Virus record (IMG/VR): IMGVR_UViG_3300042559_002030
Location: 41,444 to 105,443 of that record
Direction: 5' to 3' (one strand)
Length of the DNA: 64,000 bases
DNA from: a virus
This document shows, piece by piece, positions 23,117 through 32,128 of this stretch. The translations under genes were made by a program, and so were the position numbers. Position 1 is the stretch's first letter. Every line of letters starts with the position of its first letter. The notes beneath the pieces were generated by a model, which had not been told where the DNA came from, made no database searches, and saw only the letters and a program-made list of their open reading frames with translations.

Positions 23117-25435
23117 CTAGAGCTTGCATGCCTCGCAATCTTCTTGATCATCAAACTCAATCGCTTCCAATGGTGCAACAACTTCGTCTTGACCTTTGCT
23201 ACCTGCTTTGTTGATCAGGCTGTAGTAGAAAGTTTTTAGACCCCAGTAGTGCGACTGCATCAAGTTCCGAGCAATTAGAGTTGTTGGTACCTTACGATCT
23301 GCAAAGTGTGCAGGATTGTAGAATGTGTTGGTACTGATGCTTTGGTCCACATAGGCAGCTAGTACTGCGGCTGTTTTCAAGTAGCCATCACAATCTTTTT
23401 GTGCCCACATCAGTTGATATTTGTTTTTCAACCGGTTGTATTCGGGCGCCACTTGAATCAAACTGCCGGCCTTGCTTTCTTTCACAGTGATCAGGCTCAT
23501 GGGCATTTCAATGCCGTTGGTTGAGTTGATGGCCACCGAACTGGATTCAACAGGAGCAATTGCTCCATTAGTAGCATTACGAACGCCACTCACTTTCATT
23601 CTAGCACGAAGTGTTTCCCATTCAAGTTCCGGGGTAAAATCAGTCAGTTCATTGACTCCTACTGCACGAAGTTCCCAGGGAAACTGTCCTTGGCCATAGC
23701 GTGTGTGATCACTGCCTTCACATCGGCCTCGCTCCTCAGCCAGTTCAACACTCATCTCAGTTAGATAATATGTCTGATGTTCCATCCAAGTTTTGACTTC
23801 TGCCAGAGCATCCTTCTCACCATATTTCAAACTACGCTTGGCATGCCAGTAGGCAAGATTGGTGATACCAATTCCCAGTGGTCTGATTTCATCGTTGCTC
23901 AACTTCGACTGAATTGATAGGAAATCTTGATAGTCCAGTATATTATTGAGGCTTCTATGTAGAATGCGACAAGCCCTGCGCATATCTTCAGGATTACGGA
24001 AGGCACCCCAATTAATTGAACCAAGAGTGCATAAAGCGATGCGCCCATCAGCATCATCGAGACGCTTAAAAGAACGAGTAGGTAAAAGTATTTCACAACA
24101 AAGGTTACTTTGGTAAATGGTGTGGTATTCAGGATCAAACGGTCCTTGCTTCATCACATTGTCAATGAACACTAGATAGATGCGTCCAGTGTCTGTGCGC
24201 TCCTTCAAGATGCCTGATTTAAATACTTCTTCAGCACTCATAGTTTTCTTACGCAGGCCAGATTGCTTTTCATACTTTACATAAAGTTCTTCGAATAGTT
24301 CTGTATTACTATAGAACGCTTGATACAAGTCGGGCACTTCGTTAGGATCAAAGAATGTTATGTCTTCTTTGTTTTTAAATCGTCTCCAGAAGAATGCTGA
24401 CAATACGACTCCATAATCCATGTGTCGAACTCGGGTCTCTTCAGTCCCTTGATTGTTCTTGAGTACAATAAGATCATCAAATTGATGATGCCAAATAGGG
24501 TAAAACACAGTAGCACTAGCATTACGAATACCTCCTTGACTACAACTACGCAAATCTCCAAACCATTTCTTCAAGAATGGTATCATACCTGTGTGCATGA
24601 TCTCACCACCACGAATGGGCGAACCTAGTGGACGCAATCTACCAATCTCTAATCCAATGCCAGCTCGCTTGCTGGCATACTTGGCCATCATTTCACCAGA
24701 CGCGAAAATACTATCCAAATCATCATCTGATCTAATAAGAACGCAAGATGAAAATTGTTTCGTAGGAGTACCAAGCCCAGCAAGAACAGGAGTAGCAAGA
24801 GTAAATAGCCCATCACTGGCAGCGTTGTAGTATTCTTTGATGAAGCGCATTCTCGCTGTGTTCGGTTCTTCTGAGTGAAATACAGTAGCGGCCGCGACCA
24901 TGTATCTAATTTGTGGAGTTTCATAAATTTGTCCTGTTGAACGATTTTTAACTAGATATTTTTCAATCAGCTGTTCAATGGCTGCATAACCATACAGTTC
25001 ATCTTTGCTGTGGTCAATGAAAGAATCCATTCGGTTCCAATCATCTTCAGTGTACCATTCCAGCAGCTCAGGAGTGTACAGGCCAGTGGCCACATTCTTT
25101 TTTACAATCGTGTACAGTGATGGCACATCATAGCTGCCGTACACATCTTTTCTCAACATGCTAAGTCTTTGTTTGCCGGCCACATATTGATAGTTGGTAT
25201 GGCCCACATCAGGATTTGATTCAACATCGATCAAATCCACAATAGCTCTAAGTGTGATACCGTCAATTTCTTTGGTGGTGATACCATCGTAGAAATGCAA
25301 TTGTGCTTTGATCTCCACCATACTTTGGCTGACATCTGCTATGCCTTGGCACACTTTTGCTACTTGGGTTTGCCATTTTTCGATGGCCATGATCTCGCGC
25401 CGACCGCTTCGTTTTACTACATTGATTGTTGACAT
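23117..25435 (-). CDS. nrdA: Class Ia ribonucleotide reductase, alpha subunit
   Basis: 772 residues, close to E. coli NrdA (761). N-terminal ATP-cone (VVKRSGRREIMAIEKWQ...). Active-site residues are all present: FSSCVLI (Cys225 equivalent), SNLCCEILLPT (Asn437, Cys439, Glu441), ALCTLGSINWG (Cys462) and TFYYSLIN (the Tyr pair for radical transfer). C-terminal CEACKL is the shuttle Cys pair reduced by glutaredoxin. Frame is uninterrupted, with no intein or intron. With nrdB and grx it forms a complete dNTP-supply module. Confidence 0.97.
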   Translation of the reverse strand: MSTINVVKRSGRREIMAIEKWQTQVAKVCQGIADVSQSMVEIKAQLHFYDGITTKEIDGITLRAIVDLIDVESNPDVGHTNYQYVAGKQRLSMLRKDVYGSYDVPSLYTIVKKNVATGLYTPELLEWYTEDDWNRMDSFIDHSKDELYGYAAIEQLIEKYLVKNRSTGQIYETPQIRYMVAAATVFHSEEPNTARMRFIKEYYNAASDGLFTLATPVLAGLGTPTKQFSSCVLIRSDDDLDSIFASGEMMAKYASKRAGIGLEIGRLRPLGSPIRGGEIMHTGMIPFLKKWFGDLRSCSQGGIRNASATVFYPIWHHQFDDLIVLKNNQGTEETRVRHMDYGVVLSAFFWRRFKNKEDITFFDPNEVPDLYQAFYSNTELFEELYVKYEKQSGLRKKTMSAEEVFKSGILKERTDTGRIYLVFIDNVMKQGPFDPEYHTIYQSNLCCEILLPTRSFKRLDDADGRIALCTLGSINWGAFRNPEDMRRACRILHRSLNNILDYQDFLSIQSKLSNDEIRPLGIGITNLAYWHAKRSLKYGEKDALAEVKTWMEHQTYYLTEMSVELAEERGRCEGSDHTRYGQGQFPWELRAVGVNELTDFTPELEWETLRARMKVSGVRNATNGAIAPVESSSVAINSTNGIEMPMSLITVKESKAGSLIQVAPEYNRLKNKYQLMWAQKDCDGYLKTAAVLAAYVDQSISTNTFYNPAHFADRKVPTTLIARNLMQSHYWGLKTFYYSLINKAGSKGQDEVVAPLEAIEFDDQEDCEACKL

Positions 25436-25452
25436 TTACTTCTCTTGTTATT

Positions 25453-25881
25453 TTACTTGTACTGCTGTGTTATCTGTGACTGGTGCAGGCTCTTCTTGAC
25501 TTCTATCTCCGAGCTGGTATTTAATACAACTGTCCGGTCCCAATTCAGTATATATTTAGATTTGTCCACGAGGACTAAATTACGGCCATCATTGGTCAAA
25601 ACCAGCTCTGCAGAGTCCATATCGCCACGATTCAAGCATGTTATAGTATACAGGATTCCCAGCCCTCTTGCAACCTCACAATACATGTTGTCGCTCAACA
25701 ACTGCCAAGGATCCGGCCAAGTGATTTGGTCGTCCCAGTGCAAATGGTAAGCAGTCCAAGGAGATTGAAACCACCAAGAGTTAATGGTTTCCAGTGCCGA
25801 TTCAACAGGCTGGTCAGCAACTTGTGTTCGAAGTTGATTCCAGCTGTCGAGTCTTGCTTCAAATGTTGCAGGCCACTTCAA
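25453..25881 (-). CDS. Conserved hypothetical protein next to tail spike
   Basis: 142 residues, Trp-rich: INSWWFQSPWTAYHLHWDDQITWPDPWQLLSDNMYC, then a beta hairpin with LVLTNDGRNLVLVDKSKYILNWD. I recall the WDD-WPDPWQLL motif from unassigned proteins of marine T4-like phages, always near tail genes. It overlaps the spike gene by ATGA, so a role in tail or neck assembly, or as a spike chaperone, is likely (inference). Confidence 0.82.
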   Translation of the reverse strand: MKWPATFEARLDSWNQLRTQVADQPVESALETINSWWFQSPWTAYHLHWDDQITWPDPWQLLSDNMYCEVARGLGILYTITCLNRGDMDSAELVLTNDGRNLVLVDKSKYILNWDRTVVLNTSSEIEVKKSLHQSQITQQYK

Positions 25882-27461
25882 TGTATATGGTTTATGCTGT
25901 AGGTTATCGATCCACCGGTGCCGGTATTTGTGCTGACGTAGTTTACAAAAATTTCATTACCGGTCTGTGACACTGTCAGCGTGATGCCAGTAGAAGTATT
26001 TTCAGAAAAATCATCAGTGTATGTTAGCGCACCGGCGCCGTCAAATAAAACAACAGTAATTCTGCCAGTTCTATATGCAGTGCTTCTAGAAATGCTGTAA
26101 TCAATGTTGAGTGACCAGGTGTCAAGTTCACTGTAAGAAAAAGCAGCAGTGGGCGAAGTTACATTGTTGTTCAATGTTGCTGTGAGGCCAGATTCTCGCA
26201 CATACGGACCCATGGCCAACTGTTGACCATTGGTAAACGCAATGCTGGCAGTGCCATTCAAATCAACTCTGGGATACAGTGTGGCATATTGGTCTGGTCG
26301 ATCAAAAATATCGCCAACGCTGATGTTGTTGGGCGATACAAAATCAATAATGGCAGTGTAGGGCTGTGTGACACCACCAAAGTGGTTGCCGACATCACCG
26401 AATGTATTTTGTGCAGTGGCATTGCGTTCCACTTCAAACACAATGCCGCGAGCATAGATAGTATCAAAGTCGCAACTTTGTATGCCAATACCACGCGGGT
26501 CATAGGCAGAACCCAGGGGGTTTGGCTCAACCAGTATGCCTTCGAACAGTGTGGAGAAATGTGATCCAGTAAAGTCAATACCACGCACCTGCTGATCTGT
26601 TCGCATGCCATAGGTACAGCCGGAGAATGTACAGTTGTCAAACTTGATCTGATGCGTGTCATTGGCAGCAGTACTGATAAATTTAACACACGAAATATCG
26701 GCCACAGCCGATGTCAAATCAACAGTGGTCAATGGTCCAAGGAATTCAACCTGATTAAACACAAATTCAGTTGCCTGTTCTATACATGCAACATCTGTTG
26801 CTTTGAGACTGGCAAAGGCCATATTTTCACATGTGACACTTATTGGAGGTTGAGCGCCATTGGTGCCAATGTTGACACCGGTCTGTTGTAGGCTGTCGCC
26901 AGTCTGCATTGTGTAAACTGCTGTGGCAGTTGCTGTCAGTTGAATAATACTGTTCTTGGGGCCTTCGCCAATCAGTGTGGCATAGGGTGGAATAACAATA
27001 GTGCCTGAAACTTTGTAAATGCCAGCTGGAAAGAATAAACTTCTACGAATTGCAGGATTCACTTCTCTACAGTACAATTGATAAAGTGCGCGGTTAATGG
27101 CCGCAGTGTCGTCAGCAACACCGTTGCCAACTGCACCAAAGTCTTTGACTGTGGCAAATTGATCCATCCAGTTTTGCAAGGACAGTTGAACCGGAGTTCC
27201 GGGTGTTGCACCTGTTTGTACTGTGTATCCGGTGGCTTCTTGGCCCGAATATACATAATCTTGCACCAGATACAATAAGTCAGAAAATTCAGTGAGAATT
27301 TCTGTATTACCAATTACTGGAGCACCTTCTTCCAATGTTCCGTTACCAATGAACAATCTGCGTTCGTCGATACTCCATCCCAATTCAGCGCCTGCCAATT
27401 GCGGTAGATCTTCTTGTAACCCTTTACGCTGGGTAATTCGCGAAATTTGTACAATAGCCAA
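25878..27461 (-). CDS. Tail spike/fibre with pectate-lyase beta-helix
   Basis: 527 residues. Residues 1-60 (RITQRKGLQEDLPQLAGAELGWSIDERRLFIGNGT) form the virion-anchoring type of N-terminus seen in phage tail fibres. About residues 105-360 are a pectate-lyase-3 type right-handed beta-helix beginning VKDFGAVGNGVADDTAAINRAL, and the rest is a beta-rich C-terminal domain. Such spikes bind and often cleave surface polysaccharide; whether this one is catalytic cannot be told. Likely decides host range. Confidence 0.88.
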   Translation of the reverse strand: MAIVQISRITQRKGLQEDLPQLAGAELGWSIDERRLFIGNGTLEEGAPVIGNTEILTEFSDLLYLVQDYVYSGQEATGYTVQTGATPGTPVQLSLQNWMDQFATVKDFGAVGNGVADDTAAINRALYQLYCREVNPAIRRSLFFPAGIYKVSGTIVIPPYATLIGEGPKNSIIQLTATATAVYTMQTGDSLQQTGVNIGTNGAQPPISVTCENMAFASLKATDVACIEQATEFVFNQVEFLGPLTTVDLTSAVADISCVKFISTAANDTHQIKFDNCTFSGCTYGMRTDQQVRGIDFTGSHFSTLFEGILVEPNPLGSAYDPRGIGIQSCDFDTIYARGIVFEVERNATAQNTFGDVGNHFGGVTQPYTAIIDFVSPNNISVGDIFDRPDQYATLYPRVDLNGTASIAFTNGQQLAMGPYVRESGLTATLNNNVTSPTAAFSYSELDTWSLNIDYSISRSTAYRTGRITVVLFDGAGALTYTDDFSENTSTGITLTVSQTGNEIFVNYVSTNTGTGGSITYSINHIH

Positions 27462-27479
27462 TTTAGTTGTCCTCTGTTG

Positions 27480-28196
27480 TCAACTATTTAGCAGATAATA
27501 CTGTTCGACTCTTTTCCACCATTGGGATTTCCAGTGGTCAAATTCCGCACCTTCAATGACAAATTCTTGGTATTGCGGTGCGCTGGTCACATTGCCCATG
27601 TCATCTGTGGTGGGTTTAACGCACATTAAAATGACACCTTTGCGTATGTCTGTGCCGTACACTTCGTTGTGCGCTTCGGCATAGGCACACAGTTGCAAGA
27701 AATAGTCTTCAATCCACTCAATTTTTTTGGGCTTGTTTGTTTGCTTAAAGTCCAAAATACTTTGTTGGTTGTTGTGCATGCCACAGCAGTCTGTTGTACC
27801 TGCGTAAATGCCGGGAAAGTACAAGGGCACTTCCACACCCCAAAACTCATCTACATTTTTAAGCCCGTTTTCGATCACAACTTCGGCCATGGCGTGACTT
27901 GCCCATCCAAACGGATTGGTGCCTTTGTCTTTGATTTCGCCTGTCTTGACATAGTTTTCAAGATAGGTGTGCATTCTTGTGCCGCGGTTGGCCGCTTCTG
28001 TTGTGATTTGCTGTGCTTTTGTTTCGCCCACTGCTTTACGCCAGTTGGCCAGTGCAATGCGACTTTCTGCAGGTTTGGTCTTGTCAAGAATAGTGGTTAC
28101 ACTAGGAACCCTGTTGCCATCAGGAGTGGCATATAGACGTTTTCCGTCCACTTGCTCTCGGGCAAGTGAGTGATAGTTGAATTTTGGATTGTACAT
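27480..28196 (-). CDS. PD-(D/E)XK nuclease, RecB-like
   Basis: 238 residues. RLYATPDGNRVPSVTTIL opens it; AANRGTRMHTYLENYVKTG is the conserved helix, and GTTDCCGMH...QSILDFKQTNKPKKIEWIEDYFLQLCAYA gives the catalytic D...D-x-K plus the following QLxxYA-type motif of RecB-family nucleases. Found in T4-like cyanophages as an exonuclease. Probably trims DNA in recombination or degrades host DNA. Lies just after the radical SAM gene. Confidence 0.85.
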   Translation of the reverse strand: MYNPKFNYHSLAREQVDGKRLYATPDGNRVPSVTTILDKTKPAESRIALANWRKAVGETKAQQITTEAANRGTRMHTYLENYVKTGEIKDKGTNPFGWASHAMAEVVIENGLKNVDEFWGVEVPLYFPGIYAGTTDCCGMHNNQQSILDFKQTNKPKKIEWIEDYFLQLCAYAEAHNEVYGTDIRKGVILMCVKPTTDDMGNVTSAPQYQEFVIEGAEFDHWKSQWWKRVEQYYLLNS

Positions 28197-28199
28197 TGG

Positions 28200-29828
28200 T
28201 TAAAGATTTTTGTGTATGAGTTTTGATTCAGTTTGGTAATGACCCCATACAACAATACCATGCTGGTTGATATGGTGTTGATGTATGTCATATTGTGTTG
28301 TTGCTTCTTTTATTGCGTGTGTTTTTAATTTACCCAGTATGTTTCTTACCTGAGAACTATTGTATTTTTCTACTAGATCTACACGACTAGTCAACTCGTT
28401 CCATTTTTTTGCTAGTATTTGAGCAGTCCATAAATCTAACATTTTCATTGTTTTATGACCAACCACCATTGGTAGCTTATAAAATTTGTCTGACAAACTG
28501 TTGCCAGACGCTAACTCGCTGTATAGTTCCCCAAGATCTGGCACCACATGAGACTCAAATGCAAAGTACACTTCCTTGATATCAAGCCCCCAGAATCTTT
28601 GATAAGCAGGATCAGCTGCTGGACTGTTTGGTAAAAATGACCAATTGGCCCATGAAGCTCTTAACAAGCCCAATTCAAAAAACTTAACATAAGAATTAAT
28701 TAGACTGTCAACTGTTTGCCCCGGTAACCCTAGTATGCATTGCAGTTCTGTCTTGCGAAATTTTTCAGGCGGTAAGTTATTTCTTAGATTGTTTGTCATT
28801 TTAACAATAGCTTCCCACGGAACTGCTGGACGATCGATTGCCTTTAATACATCTTCATCGGCATCTTGAAGATTGATCACAGGCGGAACATCATACACAA
28901 GACTATTTTGAGTAATAATATACTCGGTTACATCTTTCTTGAGTTTGGGAGTGTTGTTCACTATAAAAGAAAAACTACGAGCAGGATCATATAAAGAAAT
29001 TGCATAATCAAACGCTTTTATGTCATCTGGCCATTGTCCAAAGTTGGCATCTGTTTCTCGTATGGCCACATTTAGTCGATGGAACAAATCAATATCGTGT
29101 TTCCAGTTGTGTGTACGACGTTTGACTTTTTTAGTTAAATTTTGTGACCAATCACAAAATGTACAACTATACATACATCCTCGGGCAAATTCAATAGCCC
29201 AGTATTGGTCTTCGATTGGAATTCCGTAAGCTGCCAGATGATCACGCACTTCGGCCATATGAGCTTCTTGACTCACATAAGGACTTTGACTTAGGTAAAG
29301 TTCATCTGTCAACGTTTCGTGCGGATATATTTTTCTTACCCCATTGGCATTTTCAATAATGTTAACAAACTCGTCTTTATTGAACAGGAGCCCGGAATGA
29401 TAATCAATAATTTGCTGAAATGGTCGTTCGCCGTCGCCGTACACTACATAGTCTATATACGGATGGTTGATGAAAAAATCAACTTGGTTGTCAGTCTCTG
29501 TTTCTTTGTGTACCGATAGTTGCGGACCGCCGCAGACTATAATTATATCTGGTAATTGTTTTTTAACTTCTCTGGCAATGTGATATTGCAAGTCAAAGTT
29601 CCAAACATAGAATCCAAGACCCAAAATATCAGGTTGTTCTTGCACAATTTTATCAATTACAACATCCATTGGATCTAATAATACAATCCCAGGAAGCAAC
29701 CATTTTACATTGGGATTTTTTCCATGCAGTTCGTACCATTTTTGCATGTAGAGCCATGCAGGATTTACACTGACTTTTTCATGCTTGATTAGTTGTGTCA
29801 GACTATGCGAACAAAATTTTACTCTCAT
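28200..29828 (-). CDS. B12-binding-type radical SAM enzyme
   Basis: 542 residues. An N-terminal cobalamin-binding-like Rossmann domain (about 50-145: PDILGLGFYVWNFD, VCGGPQLS, DYVVYGDGERPF) lacks the DxHxxG of His-on binders. The radical SAM core has Cys218, Cys222 and Cys225 (CMYSCTFC) for its [4Fe-4S] cluster. The C-terminal part is long and family-specific. Substrate unknown; relatives methylate or rearrange unreactive carbons. It abuts iscA with no gap and is read after iscU and iscA, so its cluster may be built by those proteins. Confidence 0.88.
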   Translation of the reverse strand: MRVKFCSHSLTQLIKHEKVSVNPAWLYMQKWYELHGKNPNVKWLLPGIVLLDPMDVVIDKIVQEQPDILGLGFYVWNFDLQYHIAREVKKQLPDIIIVCGGPQLSVHKETETDNQVDFFINHPYIDYVVYGDGERPFQQIIDYHSGLLFNKDEFVNIIENANGVRKIYPHETLTDELYLSQSPYVSQEAHMAEVRDHLAAYGIPIEDQYWAIEFARGCMYSCTFCDWSQNLTKKVKRRTHNWKHDIDLFHRLNVAIRETDANFGQWPDDIKAFDYAISLYDPARSFSFIVNNTPKLKKDVTEYIITQNSLVYDVPPVINLQDADEDVLKAIDRPAVPWEAIVKMTNNLRNNLPPEKFRKTELQCILGLPGQTVDSLINSYVKFFELGLLRASWANWSFLPNSPAADPAYQRFWGLDIKEVYFAFESHVVPDLGELYSELASGNSLSDKFYKLPMVVGHKTMKMLDLWTAQILAKKWNELTSRVDLVEKYNSSQVRNILGKLKTHAIKEATTQYDIHQHHINQHGIVVWGHYQTESKLIHKNL

Positions 29829-30152
29829 CTAAACTCTGAATGATTCTCCGCAACCGCAGCGGTCGCGCTCGTTTTTGTTGATAAACTCAAAACCTTCGTT
29901 GAGGCCGTTCCTTTTGAAATCTACTATCATGCCATCCAAGTACGGCAGGTGTTTGGGATCAATGAACACCCGTACACCATTTGAATCGTAATGTCGTACA
30001 CAATGCAAATTGGGATTGTCTACATATTCTAACACATAAGCAAGTCCCGAACAACCAGTGGTTCGTACACCAATTTGGATGCCTTCACCGCGACCGCGAG
30101 CGGCTAAACTTTTTTTAATTTTTTTAGCAGCAGTGTCAGTGACTTCGATCAT
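29829..30152 (-). CDS. iscA: A-type Fe-S carrier (IscA/ErpA family)
   Basis: 107 residues with the three invariant Cys in TTGCSG and CGCGESF. A-type carriers accept a cluster or iron from IscU and deliver it to apoproteins. ATGA overlap with iscU upstream and zero-base gap to the radical SAM gene downstream indicate one coupled unit. Could equally be named erpA or sufA; the sequence alone does not decide. Confidence 0.93.
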   Translation of the reverse strand: MIEVTDTAAKKIKKSLAARGRGEGIQIGVRTTGCSGLAYVLEYVDNPNLHCVRHYDSNGVRVFIDPKHLPYLDGMIVDFKRNGLNEGFEFINKNERDRCGCGESFRV

Positions 30153-30532
30153 TGCGCTGGATGCTTGATTCTATAGTCAGCTACCGCCGCTTTGATGGCA
30201 TCTTCTGCAAGTATTGAACAATGAATTTTAACAGGGGGAAGGGCAAGCTCAGTAGCAATTTCGCTATTTTTGATCGTTTCCGCCTGCTCAAGGGTGAGTC
30301 CTTTGACCCATTCAGTAACAAGCGAACTTGACGCAATCGCGCTGCCGCAACCGTATGTTTTAAATCTTGCATCTGTGATTACTCCGTCGGTGACTTTGAT
30401 TTGCAGCTTCATCACATCGCCGCAGGCCGGAGCCCCGACCATGCCTGTGCCGACATCACCATCTTCTTTGGCAAAGCTGCCTACATTTCTTGGGTTCTCA
30501 TAATGATCAACTACTTTTTCTGAATAGGCCAT
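30149..30532 (-). CDS. iscU: Fe-S cluster scaffold IscU
   Basis: 127 residues, strikingly like E. coli IscU from end to end (as I remember that sequence). Cluster ligands Cys37 (APACGD), Cys62 (YGCGSAIASS) and Cys105 (HCSIL) are present, with Asp39 and the LPPVKIH motif that HscA binds. It must rely on host IscS for sulfur and HscA/HscB for release. First gene of the iscU-iscA-radical SAM unit. The closeness to bacterial IscU suggests recent acquisition from a proteobacterium. Confidence 0.96.
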   Translation of the reverse strand: MAYSEKVVDHYENPRNVGSFAKEDGDVGTGMVGAPACGDVMKLQIKVTDGVITDARFKTYGCGSAIASSSLVTEWVKGLTLEQAETIKNSEIATELALPPVKIHCSILAEDAIKAAVADYRIKHPAQ

Positions 30533-30556
30533 ATGTTGATTGTTTTATAATTTGAT

Positions 30557-30578
30557 AAAAAAGCCGGAGTAACCCGGC
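30557..30578 (-). terminator. Rho-independent terminator after cspA
   Basis: GCCGG/CCGGC stem with a short loop, followed by six T on the minus strand. It ends the cspA transcript and separates it from iscU. Confidence 0.82.
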
Positions 30579-30588
30579 CTGTTGCGAT

Positions 30589-30792
30589 TTACTGTGGCAC
30601 AATGTTAGATGCTTGCAGGCCTTTTTGTCCTTGAACTACATCGTAAGATACACGCTGATTTTCTTTGAGGACCTTGAATCCATCTGTTTGAATTGCTGTG
30701 TAGTGTGCGAACAGTTCTTCTCCGCCTGCGTCTGGAGTAATAAACCCAAAACCTTTGGTTTCATTAAACCATTTTACTTTACCTGATGCCAT
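30589..30792 (-). CDS. Cold-shock-domain protein
   Basis: 67 residues; RNP1 KGFGFI and RNP2-like LFAHY (usually VFVHF) within [18 protein letters not shown]. Binds single-stranded RNA or DNA and melts RNA structure. CspA-family genes are rare but known in phages. It has its own terminator and a 125-base leader with palindromes, so it is probably a monocistronic unit. Confidence 0.95.
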   Translation of the reverse strand: MASGKVKWFNETKGFGFITPDAGGEELFAHYTAIQTDGFKVLKENQRVSYDVVQGQKGLQASNIVPQ

Positions 30793-30917
30793 TTAAAAAA
30801 TTTCCTGTTGTATTAAATTGTTGAATTTACAGCTATCGTAATAATAGCTATGCGTATAGTATACTACACTCTCAGTGTATTTACTAGTCTTTTGAGTATA
30901 CTGCGATTTTGAGTGTG
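30793..30917 (-). promoter_or_regulatory. Palindrome-rich leader of the cold-shock gene
   Basis: This 125-base gap holds two copies of the palindrome AGTATACT (near 30858-30865 and 30895-30902; each gives a TATACT -10 on the minus strand), the inverted repeat ACACT-3 nt-AGTGT and the sequence TAGTATACTA. No good -35 is visible. Likely promoter plus a structured 5' leader as in bacterial csp genes; an operator function is possible. Confidence 0.45.
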
Positions 30918-31259
30918 TTACTGACGGCGTTTCATTGCCGACTTGGCATTGCTGTTGACCACTTCTTGAGCTTGATCAACACTCATGCCGGTGGCAGCTT
31001 CTGTGTCGCCTTTGAAACTGATTATGTCTGAACCAGGATCAATTGGGTTGAGGATGTTGCTGAGTGGTTCAGCAGCAACCATGTCATTGAGATTGGTGTC
31101 GTTTACATTGACACCCACAGAGCGGGCAAGTTCGATGAATGTTTTTTTGCTAATTTGTTTTGCTGCTGCTTCGTCATTGGCTCGGTCGCTGAGAAAGGTG
31201 GCCAATGCCGCAAGTTTTTGACCATCAGCTTGATCTTCAGCGAACTCTCGTAAACGCAT
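30918..31259 (-). CDS. Conserved hypothetical phage protein
   Basis: 113 residues (MRLREFAEDQADGQKLAAL...) with IELARSVGVNVNDTNLNDM and SFKGDTEAATGM. The MRLREF or MKLxEF type start is typical of a group of proteins in marine T4-like phages that sit near structural genes. Overlaps the next gene by one base. Probably a minor virion or assembly protein; function unknown. Confidence 0.8.
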   Translation of the reverse strand: MRLREFAEDQADGQKLAALATFLSDRANDEAAAKQISKKTFIELARSVGVNVNDTNLNDMVAAEPLSNILNPIDPGSDIISFKGDTEAATGMSVDQAQEVVNSNAKSAMKRRQ

Positions 31260-32128
31260 TATCTGCGATCGCGACCTAGACCAGCCGAAACTGGTTCTTC
31301 AATGTCTGCATCAACATCGATGTCTAAATCATCTGCTGGCGCAGCAGCCATTGGATCAGCCATTGGATCAACTGGTAATTCAGCAGCTACATCGCCGCCG
31401 GGTATTACTGGAGCTTGACCAGTGACTGTGCCCATTGCAGCTTCCAATTGTGTTTTGGAGCCCTGCAAGTTTTGAACCATGCCGCCCAGTGCAGCAGTTG
31501 CGTCGGCATTGAATTTTGTTGCTTGCTCGTAGCCAATTTCATTGCGAATCTGATCTACCAACGCAGGCAAATCTTTAAATTGTAACGAAGTGACCTGTTC
31601 AATCATCTTCTGTACTTGGTCAACCATGTCTTGACTGGCCAGGATAACCTGAGCTTGTTGCACTTCGCTTTCACTCAAACGGCGACCAGTTCTACGACGG
31701 CTTTCTGCGGCCACTGCTTGCAGTGCTGCACCTTGCACAAGTTTTTGTTCGTCTGGTGAAAGTGTCTGTCCGGCTGCGCTTTTGGTCATGGCAGCTTTGA
31801 GTTTGGGATCTTGAATTTTGGCCAGGGCCTGTTTGGTCTTGGCTGGATCAACCGCAGCAGTGCCATCAGTGCTTGGAAATTCTTCACGAAGTTTCTTGGT
31901 CAGCACTTGTTCCATCATTACCAACTTTAAGTAGGCTGGGCTTTTTTCACTGCCATGATAGGAAGTGGTGGCACGGTGCTCGCTTATCAAGCTGCGTACT
32001 CGGCCCAACATGGCATGTGCATGGCGCTTGGAAATTGATTCAAAGGTAATGGTATTACCAAAGTAACTTTCGAATACTTTAGCGATTTGTTTTGTTTGTG
32101 GCAGCACGGCCAGGTCTTGCAGTTTCAT
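31259..32128 (-). CDS. Putative structural/assembly protein
   Basis: 289 residues from the ATG at 32128 (AAGGATTCG ribosome site); the longer frame would overlap the upstream gene even more. MKLQDLAVLPQTKQIAKVFESYFG, a helical body, then an Ala/Asp/Pro-rich acidic tail (PMADPMAAAPADDLDIDVDADIEEP) of the sort found in scaffold or tail proteins. Overlaps the upstream gene by 50 bases. Unassigned. Confidence 0.75.
   Translation of the reverse strand: MKLQDLAVLPQTKQIAKVFESYFGNTITFESISKRHAHAMLGRVRSLISEHRATTSYHGSEKSPAYLKLVMMEQVLTKKLREEFPSTDGTAAVDPAKTKQALAKIQDPKLKAAMTKSAAGQTLSPDEQKLVQGAALQAVAAESRRRTGRRLSESEVQQAQVILASQDMVDQVQKMIEQVTSLQFKDLPALVDQIRNEIGYEQATKFNADATAALGGMVQNLQGSKTQLEAAMGTVTGQAPVIPGGDVAAELPVDPMADPMAAAPADDLDIDVDADIEEPVSAGLGRDRR

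Noticed and set aside
23117-25435. Intron or intein in nrdA
   Set aside because: A change in base use was suspected inside the gene, but the frame is continuous and all active-site blocks are in normal order and spacing.
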